From: Coriaria nepalensis
Lineage: Eukaryota > Streptophyta > Magnoliopsida > Cucurbitales > Coriariaceae
Direction: 5' to 3'
NCBI GenBank assembly: GCA_027186245.1
Contig: CP114482.1
Span: 34,987,209-35,051,208 of the forward strand
DNA length: 64,000 nucleotides
Positions 11,432 through 22,338 of the stretch are shown one piece after another. How positions within the stretch are numbered: the stretch's first letter is position 1; the number at the start of each line of letters is the position of its first letter. Below the pieces are notes generated by a model. That model was not told where the DNA came from. It saw nothing but the letters and a program-made list of their open reading frames with translations, and did not search any database. The translations under genes and the position numbers were made by a program.

Positions 11432-14110
11432 TCAAGGTTGTGGTTCTTTTAATCTTCTGTGGATTAGCATATCGGTTTGCATCCAGAGCTTGTCTGCTTC
11501 GGATTCATCACTAGCAAGTTTTGAACAGTTAGACTCATTACAATCCACATAGTATTTTCCACTTTTTCCTTCTGTTTGTGGGCTCATGGCGACATAGCAG
11601 GTAGTAGCTGCACCCTGTATAGCCATTTTTGTGCAAAATAACCAATAGAACCCTTTTTCTTTACTGTAATTAGTTATACCTGGATTATAGAACTTCTAAG
11701 CATTCTATGAACAAACCTGAGATGGAGATTTCAGCAACTTTGATGCCATGAAAAATAGAGAATCTGCATAGTTTTTGTCAATAGCTATGATTAGACCAGT
11801 ACTGGAGGATGAATTTCTCTTCCTGTTTTTTTTTTTTTTGTGTGTGAATGATTGCTTCAATGGCGTTGATATACATAAAGAAAATTTCACTACAAAGCCT
11901 TATTCTTGCCTGTGATGAAGCTCTTGTGAGCTTTGACAATTGCAGTCTTAACAATTCCTGGATGCACTGCATTGATAGTTACACCTGCATTTCTTGCCTA
12001 TAACATTCACTTTTCATTATGCTATAATTTAGTACATTTTAAAAGAGAATTAGGATGAGATTGCAGAATCTACTCAAAAGGATAATACATATGCATGGGA
12101 CTGACTACCTTGAGCTGTTTCGCCATTTCCTTGGCATGCAAAATGTTAGCCAATTTGGACTGTGCATAGGCTCGCGTGCCATTATATCTGCACAAATTCC
12201 AATTACAAAGTTATGATTTAAGGACATTTTTGGTTTGAGGAAGGAAGGATGAGTTTTATTTTTATTTTTGTACTTGTTTGGGTTGAGCATCAGGTGGAAG
12301 CAGAAATTTTTTCTCTTCACCCAGGAATGAATTACAGAAGAGACATTAATAATTCTTCCTTTGACACCTGTCTTTGCTGCTGTTTCTATCATTTTCTCTA
12401 ACAACATTTCGGTCAGAAGATAATGTCCTGCAAAAAGAACGAAAACTTGATTTATTTAGAACTTGAATTTTGTGCTTAAAAACCATCAAGTTACTTCAAA
12501 TACATGTACTAAAGTGGATATGATTAAATATTGGGCTTTATTAGGAAGCATACATCATACATGTCCTTTAAAAAAAAAGAAATAAAAAAGGGGGAATTAG
12601 TGAAATACCCAGATAATTAGTAGCAAAAGTCATCTCAATTTTGTCTTCTGAGTACTCCAAATTCTGAGAGAATACCCCAGCATTGTTTCTGCAAAATTGA
12701 GTTTCTTTTTCTCATGAATCTATTTATACATGCTAGTTTGTTGACATAATTAACAGTGCTATATAGTAGTACTCACATGAGGATATTGAGGGGTAAATGT
12801 AAAGCCAGGAACTTAGAACAAAAGCTCCTTACAGACGCCAATGAGCTTAGATCAATCTCCAACACAATAATCTCAGCCTCAGGACTTTCCCTTTCAATTC
12901 CTTCCTTCACTTCTCTTGCCTTTTTCAAGTCTCTTGCTGCTATTACTGTCCTCACCCCTCTCTTTGCTAATACTCTTGCTGTTTCTGCTCCTATACCTGA
13001 CGTAGCTCCTTTTAACAAAAATGCCAAAATTATATATATTCTTAGTTCAGTTTAATTTATAAAGATAACATTTGATTTGTATGCTTTTCATGTTGAACTT
13101 TATTTAGTTTTACCCATCCTTTCTAATAGACTATTTTGGCTAAATGCTTAACAGTTTCCCTCCTCTTTGAAGCTTAAAGAAGGATTAATTAAATTTTGGT
13201 TTTATGCTTAAAAGTTCAGGTCATTAACCTGTCTTTCAGCATGTTGGGAGGGAGGCAAACAACTAGCTAATGTGTTTGGTAAGTTGATGTTTGCACAAAG
13301 AAGATTGCATACCTTGGCATTATTACTCTTCATCTAAAATTCTTGGTAGTATGCCTTTGGCTTTAAACGATATATATTGTTTCTTGAATTTACCGGTTTT
13401 GGATGTCTCTTTAATGGATCTTATAGCTACTCCATACTATACCATAGTAAAATCTCTCAACTTTTCAATATATATAAAATATAGGGAGTTCAATACCTGC
13501 TAGACCGAGCCAATGAGAGAATAACACTATTTAGAAGGGGAACCATATGGATTAGCATACATATATGTATGCATGTATGTCAAGCCAGGTCTAGAAATAT
13601 ACATGTACATACTTGCATAGTATATATACCTTCTAAAATTATCTGGTCATAGATTTTTAGGATATGGAATATATATCAGCAAGACAGATTGACTCGGAAG
13701 CAAAAGACAAGCTGAGAAGGTGATGGAGATAAAAACATATCCACAAGAACTCTTAAAATGGCTGGCTAGCATTCAAAAACCATGTTTTCAAAGTCTTTTC
13801 TATTATCCGGTACATGGGAAATAAATGAAAAAGAAACAGAGATTACAGTGTTCCTGGGTAAATTGACCAATATAGGAAATCTGTTGCTCGATGCATATAT
13901 AACAAAACACACGGAGAGTACAGATTAAATTAAGCCCGCAATTTTATGAAGGTGTTCATTTTATATATGAGACTAACCAGTGATTATAGCAGTGAGATGA
14001 GAAGAGGCCAAGCTGTAAGAACAATCATCTGTAACTTGCTCAGCAGTTGTTTTTGACCCATATCCACTCACGCCTGCAATTCCTGCCAAGTACCTTATTG
14101 TTTCCTTCAT
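11432..14110 (-). CDS. Short-chain dehydrogenase/reductase, TIC32/retinol-dehydrogenase-12-like
   Basis: Eight exons, in gene order: 14110-13978, 13008-12777, 12688-12609, 12427-12274, 12187-12109, 11997-11910, 11763-11717, 11614-11432; 331 aa with every junction in phase. It is a classical Rossmann SDR: cofactor loop TGATSGIG at 44-51, NNAG at 123-126, catalytic Ser at 178/179 (INVSS), and YAQSK at 207-211 giving the Tyr-Lys pair. The C-terminal QGAATTCYVA and SGKYYVDCNE blocks are typical of the plant group with TIC32 and At4g24050-like proteins. Expected activity is NAD(P)H-dependent carbonyl reduction; the substrate is not predictable. There is no clear transit peptide, so a chloroplast role is not supported by sequence. 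The intron at 11909-11764 begins with GC: ACAG|GCAAGA. No alternative GT donor keeps the conserved ITDSLFF frame. Confidence 0.92.
11764..11909 (-). other. GC-AG intron in the dehydrogenase
   Basis: The donor is CACAG|GCAAGA and the acceptor is TATGCAG|ATTC, both on the minus strand. Apart from the +2 C, the donor matches the U1 consensus fully, as is usual for functional GC introns. Splicing joins ACA-G to AT, making Asp in ITDSLFF; reading through instead gives a stop within a few codons. Confidence 0.8.
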
Positions 14111-16225
14111 AATTATCAGGTACGTTTTTCCAACTTAGAATAACTTATCTTGAAATCTAGACGGAGAATTTATAAAAGCCCTCTTCTCCTTCTCGTATAT
14201 ATATATGTAGAGGATCTGATATACCCCATGTATGTAGTCTCAGTCGTAAAATATTATACTGCCATCTGTCGGATACTGAATGTCAGATGAATTATCAGAC
14301 ATTATTTAGTGTGCATGCAGATTTGGTTGAGAACACTATATATTAAGGTGATCCTCAAGGTATCTGATCCTTGAGACCTCTACATATTCTGTGGTGGGAG
14401 AGGGAGAGAGAGATAGATAGATCGATAGGTTTATACGGAAGTGTGAAAATAACTGTCTGGGCTAATTGGGTGGCCTGGTTTCTATTCCGTGGTGTTTGTT
14501 TGATTTCCATGCATGTTGCAATGTTGGTTTTTGCTATTTCAAGGAAAAATAATATTAATTTATTAGACTGATAATGAAGTTAATATTGGCCTTTACCGTT
14601 CATCACTGAAACAGCTAGGTACCCACTTATTTTTTAATTAGGTACGTAGTAAATCTTACTTAACATCTAAAGGGTGCTTTAGTTATTGTCGGCCTTAATT
14701 TATTAACATATTGATCTTTTGATTTTCATTGCTTGGATTTGAAATATCCCAAAACAAAGTTACCCATGTAAGTGTAAATCCAAGGGACTTTTCATCGTCT
14801 CTTAAAGCTGAAGGAAGCTTTTTTTTTTCCCCCTCAATCCCTTGAAACCTGCATGCATGGCCATTTGAGAGCATTGCCGGACCAGAAAATTTTGTTCTTG
14901 CCGCCCTAATAAATGTTGTTTTCTTCTTAGATATTTTAGTAGTGATATATGCATGATATACATTGGTAAGTTTGATTACAAGTTACTAAAGGTAAAAAAG
15001 GTGGGAGCTAGTAAACCAATTTAGTAGTACTTTATTGCTGTCGAACGTGTGCATCTAGAATACCAGTTAATTATAACTTTGTTTGAAAAAAAATTGAGTA
15101 TTTTTCATGACCAAAAAAGAGCAGTATATACATTGCAGACAGAAATGCTTTTGCTGCATGCGATATTTGTCTCCTTATGGACAGAGTATATATCCTTGGC
15201 TTTAAGAAAAATGATGTCTAGTGTTGGGAGCTTTTTGACATATCATTAAAGTAGTAGTGCTACATAGAAGCAGTGAGGTTGACTGGTTAACAATGGAGTT
15301 GTGTGAAAATGGGGGGGTTTATTAGCATTTGCTTTTGTGGGACCCATTATGTTTCCCAACTTTCATACACACCCTCTCATCAACATTTTCAGATGGTGCC
15401 ACTTCCTGTGTTCTTTTGGGTGTACATATATATCTTGTAGCTTCACTTCTACTCTGTGATCGATCTACTCCCCTAACCTTTTGGGTTCAATTCTCTTCTT
15501 ATCTTTCAAATAACATGGTTAATTATTACTAATTAGCTTCACACACAAGTATATATCAAGCTTAGATTTTTTTTTTTTTTTAGATCAATTTATTGCTAAC
15601 ATATTTTAGGAACGGTCATCGTTTAGTGACATATGATTTTGAGGGTACTTAGAAAACATGTTAATCTACAGATCTACTCAACCCAATTGATATATTTTAG
15701 GAAAATTTAACCCAAATTTAACTCGAGTTGTCTACTTTTTATTACTAGGTTAATCTTGGGTTAAGTTACTAATGGGCTCCATATATCTTGTCTTGAGAAT
15801 ATTGTGTCACATTGAGAAACTCTAGTATAGGAACCAGCGGGTAAGAGATATGGATTGCTCTGCCCATTGTTAGTTGGCTGAATGTAAGAAGAATTTACAA
15901 GGCATGAAGACTTACATTTCACTTTGATATCGTTCTTAGTTAAACATATAGATGTAATATGCAATATTATTTGAAGCAAGGAAATAAGCAAGATCGAGTT
16001 CTTGTATACTTTGATGACGAAACACTTCTTAAGATACATGGTCCTTAGGAAATAAGCAAGTGAAAATTCACGGTACAGTGGTAACCACTTTTTAAGACCC
16101 ACCTAATTTTACTTCTTAAGATCCTCCTAATTTTAGATCTATTTTCTTTTGATTAATAATAATCATATTTCTTATGATCCCGATGATTATCGTCATGTTT
16201 TGACCATTAAGAAAATGTCAAATTA
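14111..16225. other. Intergenic, upstream of the dehydrogenase
   Basis: AT-rich DNA with short purine repeats (near 14400) and scattered short ORFs. The 113-aa minus ORF at 15761-16102 has no recognisable domain. I see no supported gene. Confidence 0.55.
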
Positions 16226-16229
16226 GATT

Positions 16230-16984
16230 TATCCTTTCAAATTATTATTCTATTCGAAATACTTATCTTAAATTATTATATTTCGTAAATACCTTTCTAA
16301 ATTATGCAAAAGTCAAACTTTGCTCATTTCACATGTCTTTTAAATTATTTTTTAACCTTAGATTAATTATTTTAAAAATATATATTTTTAGCCTCAAAAC
16401 TTTATTCTCATTCTTAAATCCACTTTATTATTTCAAATCATTTTTTCATTAGTCTACCCCTTACCACCACTCCACCAACTCCTCTGTTGTTGCTGCCTTT
16501 GATTGTTGTAAGCGGAAATAACTCTCTTACAAGATTCCGGTCAAATCATTTGGAATCCATTTTTTCTATTGAGAGAGTTATTTTCTTGTGGAGAAGGGAG
16601 GTGGTGGCGGTGGAGAAAGTTGTTTTAGTGGTAAATAAATAAAAAATAATTAAAAAGGAGATTGAAAATACAAAAATAAAACTTAAGGGTATAAAAATAA
16701 AAGTTATTTCCGGCAATGGCGATCAATGGCCGTGGTGGAGGTGTCATTGAAGAGATATATTGATGGAAAAGTGATTTAAAATACTGAGGTAGGTTAAAGA
16801 GTGAGAATAAAATTTAGGGGTTATAAATGTAAAAAAGATTAATATGAGGTTGAAAAATAGTTAAAAAGACATTTGGGGAATGGAGGAAGTTTTTTTTTTT
16901 GTATAATTTAAGGGAGATTTTTATAAAGCGTGATAATTTAAGAGGAATCTTTCAAATAAGATGATATTTTGAGGAGTAAAGTTA
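16230..16984. mobile_element. Long foldback (MITE-like) element, copy 1
   Basis: The two halves are imperfect inverted repeats over roughly 350 bp each. Left-half landmarks CTTAAATTAT (16270), ATGTCTTTTAAATTATTTTT (16334) and TTTATTCTCATTC (16402) reappear in reverse complement on the right at about 16945, 16865 and 16803. The centre has GC-richer sequence with GGAAATAACTCTCT-like ends facing each other. No transposase ORF is present. A second element with the same arms and centre lies at 37.7-38.6 kb. The end pattern (both right ends carry GGAG...GTTAA) suggests a family, but I could not fix a target-site duplication. Confidence 0.7.
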
Positions 16985-18430
16985 ATATTACTTAAGAAAA
17001 CGACCATAATATTAATTAGATAATGTCATTAATTGAGTGGTATTAGTGGGTAATGTCCTTCAGCTCATTTTCGTTTATATTTATATATGGAAGATCAAAT
17101 GTGTGATGTGCATTAATTGCTACCTAACTCCATGAATTGTAATATCTTCAATTAGCGGACAAATTAAGAATCACAGATTTTAGTTGCACTTAATTTATAG
17201 GAATTAATTCATTCTTAGTTTTTATTATTATTATTATTTTCATTTTAATTAATAAATTAGCGATACCACCCAAGGTTTAGATGCCTAATCATGCTCTTTA
17301 AAACTTTATTGACAAATTACTATAGAGAAAAAAATTGTCATTTTTTTTTTTTTTTTTTGGAAAATGCCACCTTATCTCATCATGTTTGGTTATTTTCTTC
17401 CTTTTTTTACCCTCTTTATTAGTTTGAAATTATGTTACAAATGGAAAAGGAGGTCTTAATTTCCACAAACACCGTCCTTGCTTTAAAGTATTGTGCTCTA
17501 ATTTCTTCCTTAAGACAATTAAAACACTTTCAACTTGACTCTATTATTGTTCATTGTAATCCCAACAACACCAAATCCAACTAAAAAAAGCATTCAATAG
17601 CTTCCTCCACATCTTTGTCCAACTATATTCTTCCGTATCCATGAAAATTACCCAATTCACTTTCTACCAACAACAACAAAAAAAAAAAATTGTTCCTACA
17701 TTTACATACTATCGTACAAATATGTGAACAAATGCATTCTACGTCCTAAGTAAAACATTAAAAAAATAAACAAAATAGATAAGTCCTAAAAATGTAGTAT
17801 GTACCCAAGTAGAATTTTGCCCTGCAAAATGCAAAAACAAGATGAGAAGGTTAAGATAATGACAATGAAAAAGGCTTTTGACAGTGGGACCCTAGTGTAA
17901 TATTAATGTCTTTCATAATTTAAAAAAAAAAACAATATATACGCTTTGTAATTGATTCCATGTGTTGATTTAACCAAGCTTAAACTTGACATTTTCCGAC
18001 TTCATGAAAATGAAGAAATTTTCCCAATCAGACAGGTTTGAAACTTGCGGATAATTCTTCCCCCCTTTTTTTTTTTTTTTCCTGTATTTTCTTCTTCGGT
18101 TTAACCCACACGTGTCATGTGCCAATCCGAACAAACATGTGGTTCCCATAAAAATTGGAGCTTACGCTACGGCTAGAGCCAATCACGGGTTTAGGCTGTC
18201 CTAATCAGAAAATTAATTGTAATCCCTTTCCAACACTGATTGCTATTAGATGATTATACAATTAGCTTCGTGAATTTGATGAGAACTTAATTTATTTTGT
18301 CTCTCTTAATCTTCATGAGTACCACATCTAAGCAAACATACATTTTTCTAGAACTAAGTAATAAAAGAAACTGGTGTAAACACTTGTGTATACGTACTAG
18401 TGTATAGTAAGTACCCTCTTAACGTTTACA
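16985..18430. other. Intergenic
   Basis: AT-rich with several A and T homopolymers (for example 17341-17358 and 18066-18080). The one notable motif is an ACGT-core box CACACGTGTC near 18106. No ORF is credible. Confidence 0.55.
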
Positions 18431-18439
18431 TATGAGAAC

Positions 18440-18936
18440 AAACTTCCCTTCCCTATGCTGGCATATGCTGGCTCAACAGTTGTCCTGAGAAGGTAATATC
18501 CGAACGTGTCTAGTTAGGTATATCAATCGCCCAATAATCTTTGGTACTTGGTTGGATCATCAACTAAACCATTTGTTTTGTTCAGACCAGTCAAAACATC
18601 ATGTTCAACAGATGTGAGCTTGAGGTTTTATTCTATAGGAATCGAGGATGGTTTGGAAGCTCTAAGTCCAGCTTCATTGATTAGTTCCAGAGCATACTTT
18701 CTCTGTGTGATACAGATTCCATTACAATTATTCCTCATAATCTCAAGGCCAAAAAAATGTGTCAGAAATCCCAAGTCTTTAACAAGAAATTTGGAACATA
18801 GAAAACTCTTTGCAGTATCTATTGCTTTCTGATTGTTTCCAGTAATGAGAATGTTGTCCACGTATACTAGTAATACTATGAAAGAATCAGTGAGTGTAGT
18901 TGCTGCAGTACTCTCTGAATTTGCTACGGAAGCCAT
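18440..18936 (-). pseudogene. Ty1/copia polyprotein remnant: gag start joined to late reverse transcriptase
   Basis: From an ATG at 18936 the frame reads MASVANSESTAATTLTDS, a gag-like N-terminus, and then at about 18882 runs straight into copia reverse transcriptase: FIVLLVYVDNILITGN, SSKF-like LCSKFLVKDLG, THFFGLEI and QRKYALELINEAGL. After a stop near 18625 it continues with VEHDVLTG and DPTKYQRLLGD to about 18440. Protease, integrase and the first RT motifs are missing, and the catalytic YVDD box reads YVDN. It is an internally deleted, inactive copy. Confidence 0.8.
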
Positions 18937-19044
18937 TGTTACAGAGGTTTGGCTCAAACGAATGGAGATCGCGGAATAAAAGGGATTGAAGACGATCATG
19001 GATGTGAAACGTGATGAAGAATGCTAAAGATCTACATCGAATCT

Positions 19045-19275
19045 GCCCTGAAACCATGTCAAGAATCAAGATTCATGGTGAATCTGATTCGAGAAGAAAC
19101 CATCACAAAGAATTAGAGAGGGGAAAGTAGGAAAGAGAAAAGTAAATTGTTATTAATGATTATCGTTAATTGTACATGCAAAGTATTACGTACTTAAATA
19201 CACAATTAGGTTTAGTAACAAACAGTAACTAACCCTAACTAATTCCAACTCAGCTGCCAGCTGGATATAACTAAC
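19045..19275 (-). mobile_element. 5' LTR and primer-binding site of the deleted copia element
   Basis: On the minus strand TGGTTTCAGGGC (19056-19045) is a slightly altered form of the plant copia primer-binding site TGGTATCAGAGC, complementary to initiator tRNA-Met. The sequence directly before it ends in CA (19058-19057), as an LTR should, and contains a TATA-like TATTTAAG near 19193. The outer LTR boundary, about 19250-19275, is uncertain. No matching 3' LTR is seen downstream, so the element is truncated there. Confidence 0.65.
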
Positions 19276-21107
19276 GTAACCAATCTTCATTTTTATATAA
19301 TATTCGATAAAAATAAAATAAGTTTACGAGAAATTTAATAATTATTAAATCTTAAATATTAAAATCTCTTAATTTTAAAAAATAAAATCCTAAAAATCAT
19401 TATTTTTTTGGATTTTATTTATAAAAAAAAGATGATAAATCGAGAAAATAGTAATAATAATCGCATCAGAAACATAAGTAATTATAAGATTTTAATAATT
19501 TATCTCGATTCGAGGAAAAATAAAAATTCTCGTGACATATTAGTTGCGGTGGATATAATGAATATGTGATTCAAGATAGGGTCATGCGTTAAGAAAACCA
19601 ATAGAAAAAATATTTTCTAGACTTTTAAATAAATGTATCGAAAGAATAAAATTTTGGTCGGTTAAAATCCATATTTTCTTTCTATTTCATAATTGTTTGC
19701 TTGTGTTGCACATCCAATCAATATCCCACCTCAATGCTTTGTTAAAAAAAAAAAAAATAAATAAATAATGATAATAAGTAAATTTAAAAACTAGGGGTTA
19801 ATTTTAGATTTTTGAAAGTTTCTGTGCTTGAATATTTAGCTTGTAAAAGGGGTCAAATCAAATTGGGTGGTGAAGTTAATGAGACAATTCAATTTGGAAC
19901 AAATTGCATGTGAAAGACAAAATAATGTAGTTTGGAAATGTTGTTGATGAGTGGGTTATATTATGTACAAAGTACATAGTAGGGAGCAACGATATGAGTT
20001 TGTGCCCCCAAACAAGGTGAGGTGTTTATATATTAAGACCTCAAACATTTTGATCTACATGAGTGAAATGATGTAACATGTCTTTATTTAGTTGTCTCTT
20101 AAGTGATCTTAGAAGGAAGAGAGATGAAGAAACAAGGTGATGTGTTAAATTTTATGTCTTGAAAGTAACATGTACAAACTTGAACAATAATTTTTTTTTT
20201 AAAATATTGATTTTAAGGGAGATATGTTAAACCCTTTATTTACTAATCATCTATTAATGATCGATTAATCTTCGTTAGACGGAATCTAATCTATATAATA
20301 AGGAGAAAATATTTTAATATATTTATAATATAAATTTAGATTTTACTGATAATAAGATAATAATTTAATAATAATAAGCTCGCTATTTTAATATATATAT
20401 ATATATATATATTTTTTTTTTTTTTAATTCAAGATTGGTTTTGAGTTTGAGTCACTAGAGAAATGAATAAATAAATATATAAATAAATAAATATATAAAT
20501 AAATAAATTTAAACATTGATATCTTCCATATTTATAATGAGAAAGTTCATTTTCGAACTTTGTGTTTCATCGTCTCAATGCCCAGTAGGCTGGAGTCGGG
20601 AACATATTATCGCCCAATGGGCCTTCTAAATTGGGTCGTAACTCATACTTAAAAATGAAAATCAATTCGATTCTTGTACTGAGAAGTCCAGTAAAAGCTC
20701 TGTCAGGGCCCAGTTTATGCTGTGAATGATGTCATCCTTAATCGTTACAGCATAAGTTGATGTCATCCGACATGTCGTGTTTTTAATCAATTAATCCAGT
20801 TCTTCAATTTATAGCCTATATAACTAAATAGCTGAAGTTAGTTTTAAATTTTTCAATTACAATCCATTGAGTGAGTGTCGGTAGTTGAACTGAGCTGTGT
20901 TTGCAGGTGACAGCGTGGCAGTACAGCTACCTGAGACGTGGAGGATACTAATGCAAGAGTTGTGTGACGTTCAACATGCTGCGTACACGTCAGGAGCCAC
21001 GTATTCTTCTTACTTTCTCTTTTTATATCTAGCTCGTGATATATTTATTACCTAATTCATGCTTTTGGCTGTAGAAACAAAAGAGACGGTATAAAAGCAA
21101 GTAACAA

Positions 21108-21145
<38 letters not shown>

Positions 21146-22235
21146 TAAAAAATATTAAAAAAATATTTAAAAAAAAAAAAAAGAAAAAAAAAAAGAAAAA
21201 GGAAAAGGAGTGACTTGATGAAGAAGTTCAAGGGACATCTAGAAAAACAGTGAAAGGTCAAATAAAAATATAGCGACAAGAATAAAGAGAAGATTTCAGA
21301 CCACACCCTTCTTACAAAGCAAAGCTAATTACTACTTAGAACTTTCTAGTATCCTCACCAAAATTATTTTATTTTTATTTTATTTTTTTTCAAAATAAAT
21401 CATGCATTACAAATAATGAGAGTAATTATTATTATAATCATTTAAATTTTATTTTTATTATTTTTATATTATATTAATATTTTAAATTATATATTATTAT
21501 TTAATTTAAAATTTAAAATATTTTTTATTATCTATATTTAAAATTTTAATGATATATCTCTTTTTTTAATTAATTATTTATTTATTAATTTAAATTTTAT
21601 CAAATTAAAATTATATTTAATTTCTTTGATATATAATTAAATTATATTAAATATTTATAATTTTATTATCTATAGAAATGATTTATAAATAATTTCTAAT
21701 TATATCATTCTTAATTTATTATTATATATTTATTATGATATAATCTTTATATATTTTATCATATATTTATTTTAACGGTATCCTTATTACTATCATATTA
21801 TTCAAATATATATAATATATATATATATTATTAGAAGTAAAAATTAAAATAATCACATATTTTTTATTTTTTATTTTAAAGGCTGAAATGCGATACTAAA
21901 CAAACTAAAACTAAATCTAAAAAAAAAAAAAAAACAGCGATGATTACCTTGACCATTATTTCGAGAAGTTGGGAACTGCAGATAATTATTATTTTTTTTT
22001 TGTTAAAGGTTTTCTAGCTCCACACTGTTATGTGTCATGTCGAGCAAGCATAACTAAGCAAACACCGTCGAAACACCAGTTTCAAAAATGACAATTTCAC
22101 CCTCCACTTTGCATGGATAGATGGTGCCAGAAGCTTGTCGCCATTAAAGCCTGATTTGACTCCAGAACTTTGTTCCGACACTCAACTGAAAACCAGAACT
22201 CTGTGCTCTCCTTCTAGATTCTCCTTTTCACTTCC
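19276..22235. other. Intergenic and promoter region of raffinose synthase
   Basis: Mostly AT-rich. It includes an interrupted AT tract near 20390, a tandem AAATAAATATAT repeat at 20465-20510, (AT)16 at 21111-21142, and an almost purely A/T block from about 21360 to 21850 that could be a matrix-attachment-like region. A GC-richer island at 20880-21005 has several ACGT cores (AGACGTGG, ACACGTCA, CCACGTA), compatible with ABA/stress response elements about 1.35 kb from the gene. No ORF is supported. Confidence 0.5.
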
Positions 22236-22244
22236 TATATAATA
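22236..22244 (+). promoter_or_regulatory. Candidate TATA box of raffinose synthase
   Basis: TATATAATA lies about 100 bp upstream of the start codon, with pyrimidine-rich sequence (CTCTCTGATTTCCTCTCTC) between, as expected of a plant core promoter and 5'UTR. Confidence 0.55.
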
Positions 22245-22338
22245 CCCTCTAAAACTAACAATCTTAAACCATCACCCTCTCTGATTTCCTCTCTCTAAAC
22301 TCTTCCCTTGAGCTTCTGTTTCTCTCTCCACTACAAAC

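Noticed and set aside
15761..16102. 113-aa minus-strand ORF
   Set aside because: No motif, no splice or promoter context; consistent with chance in this length of DNA.
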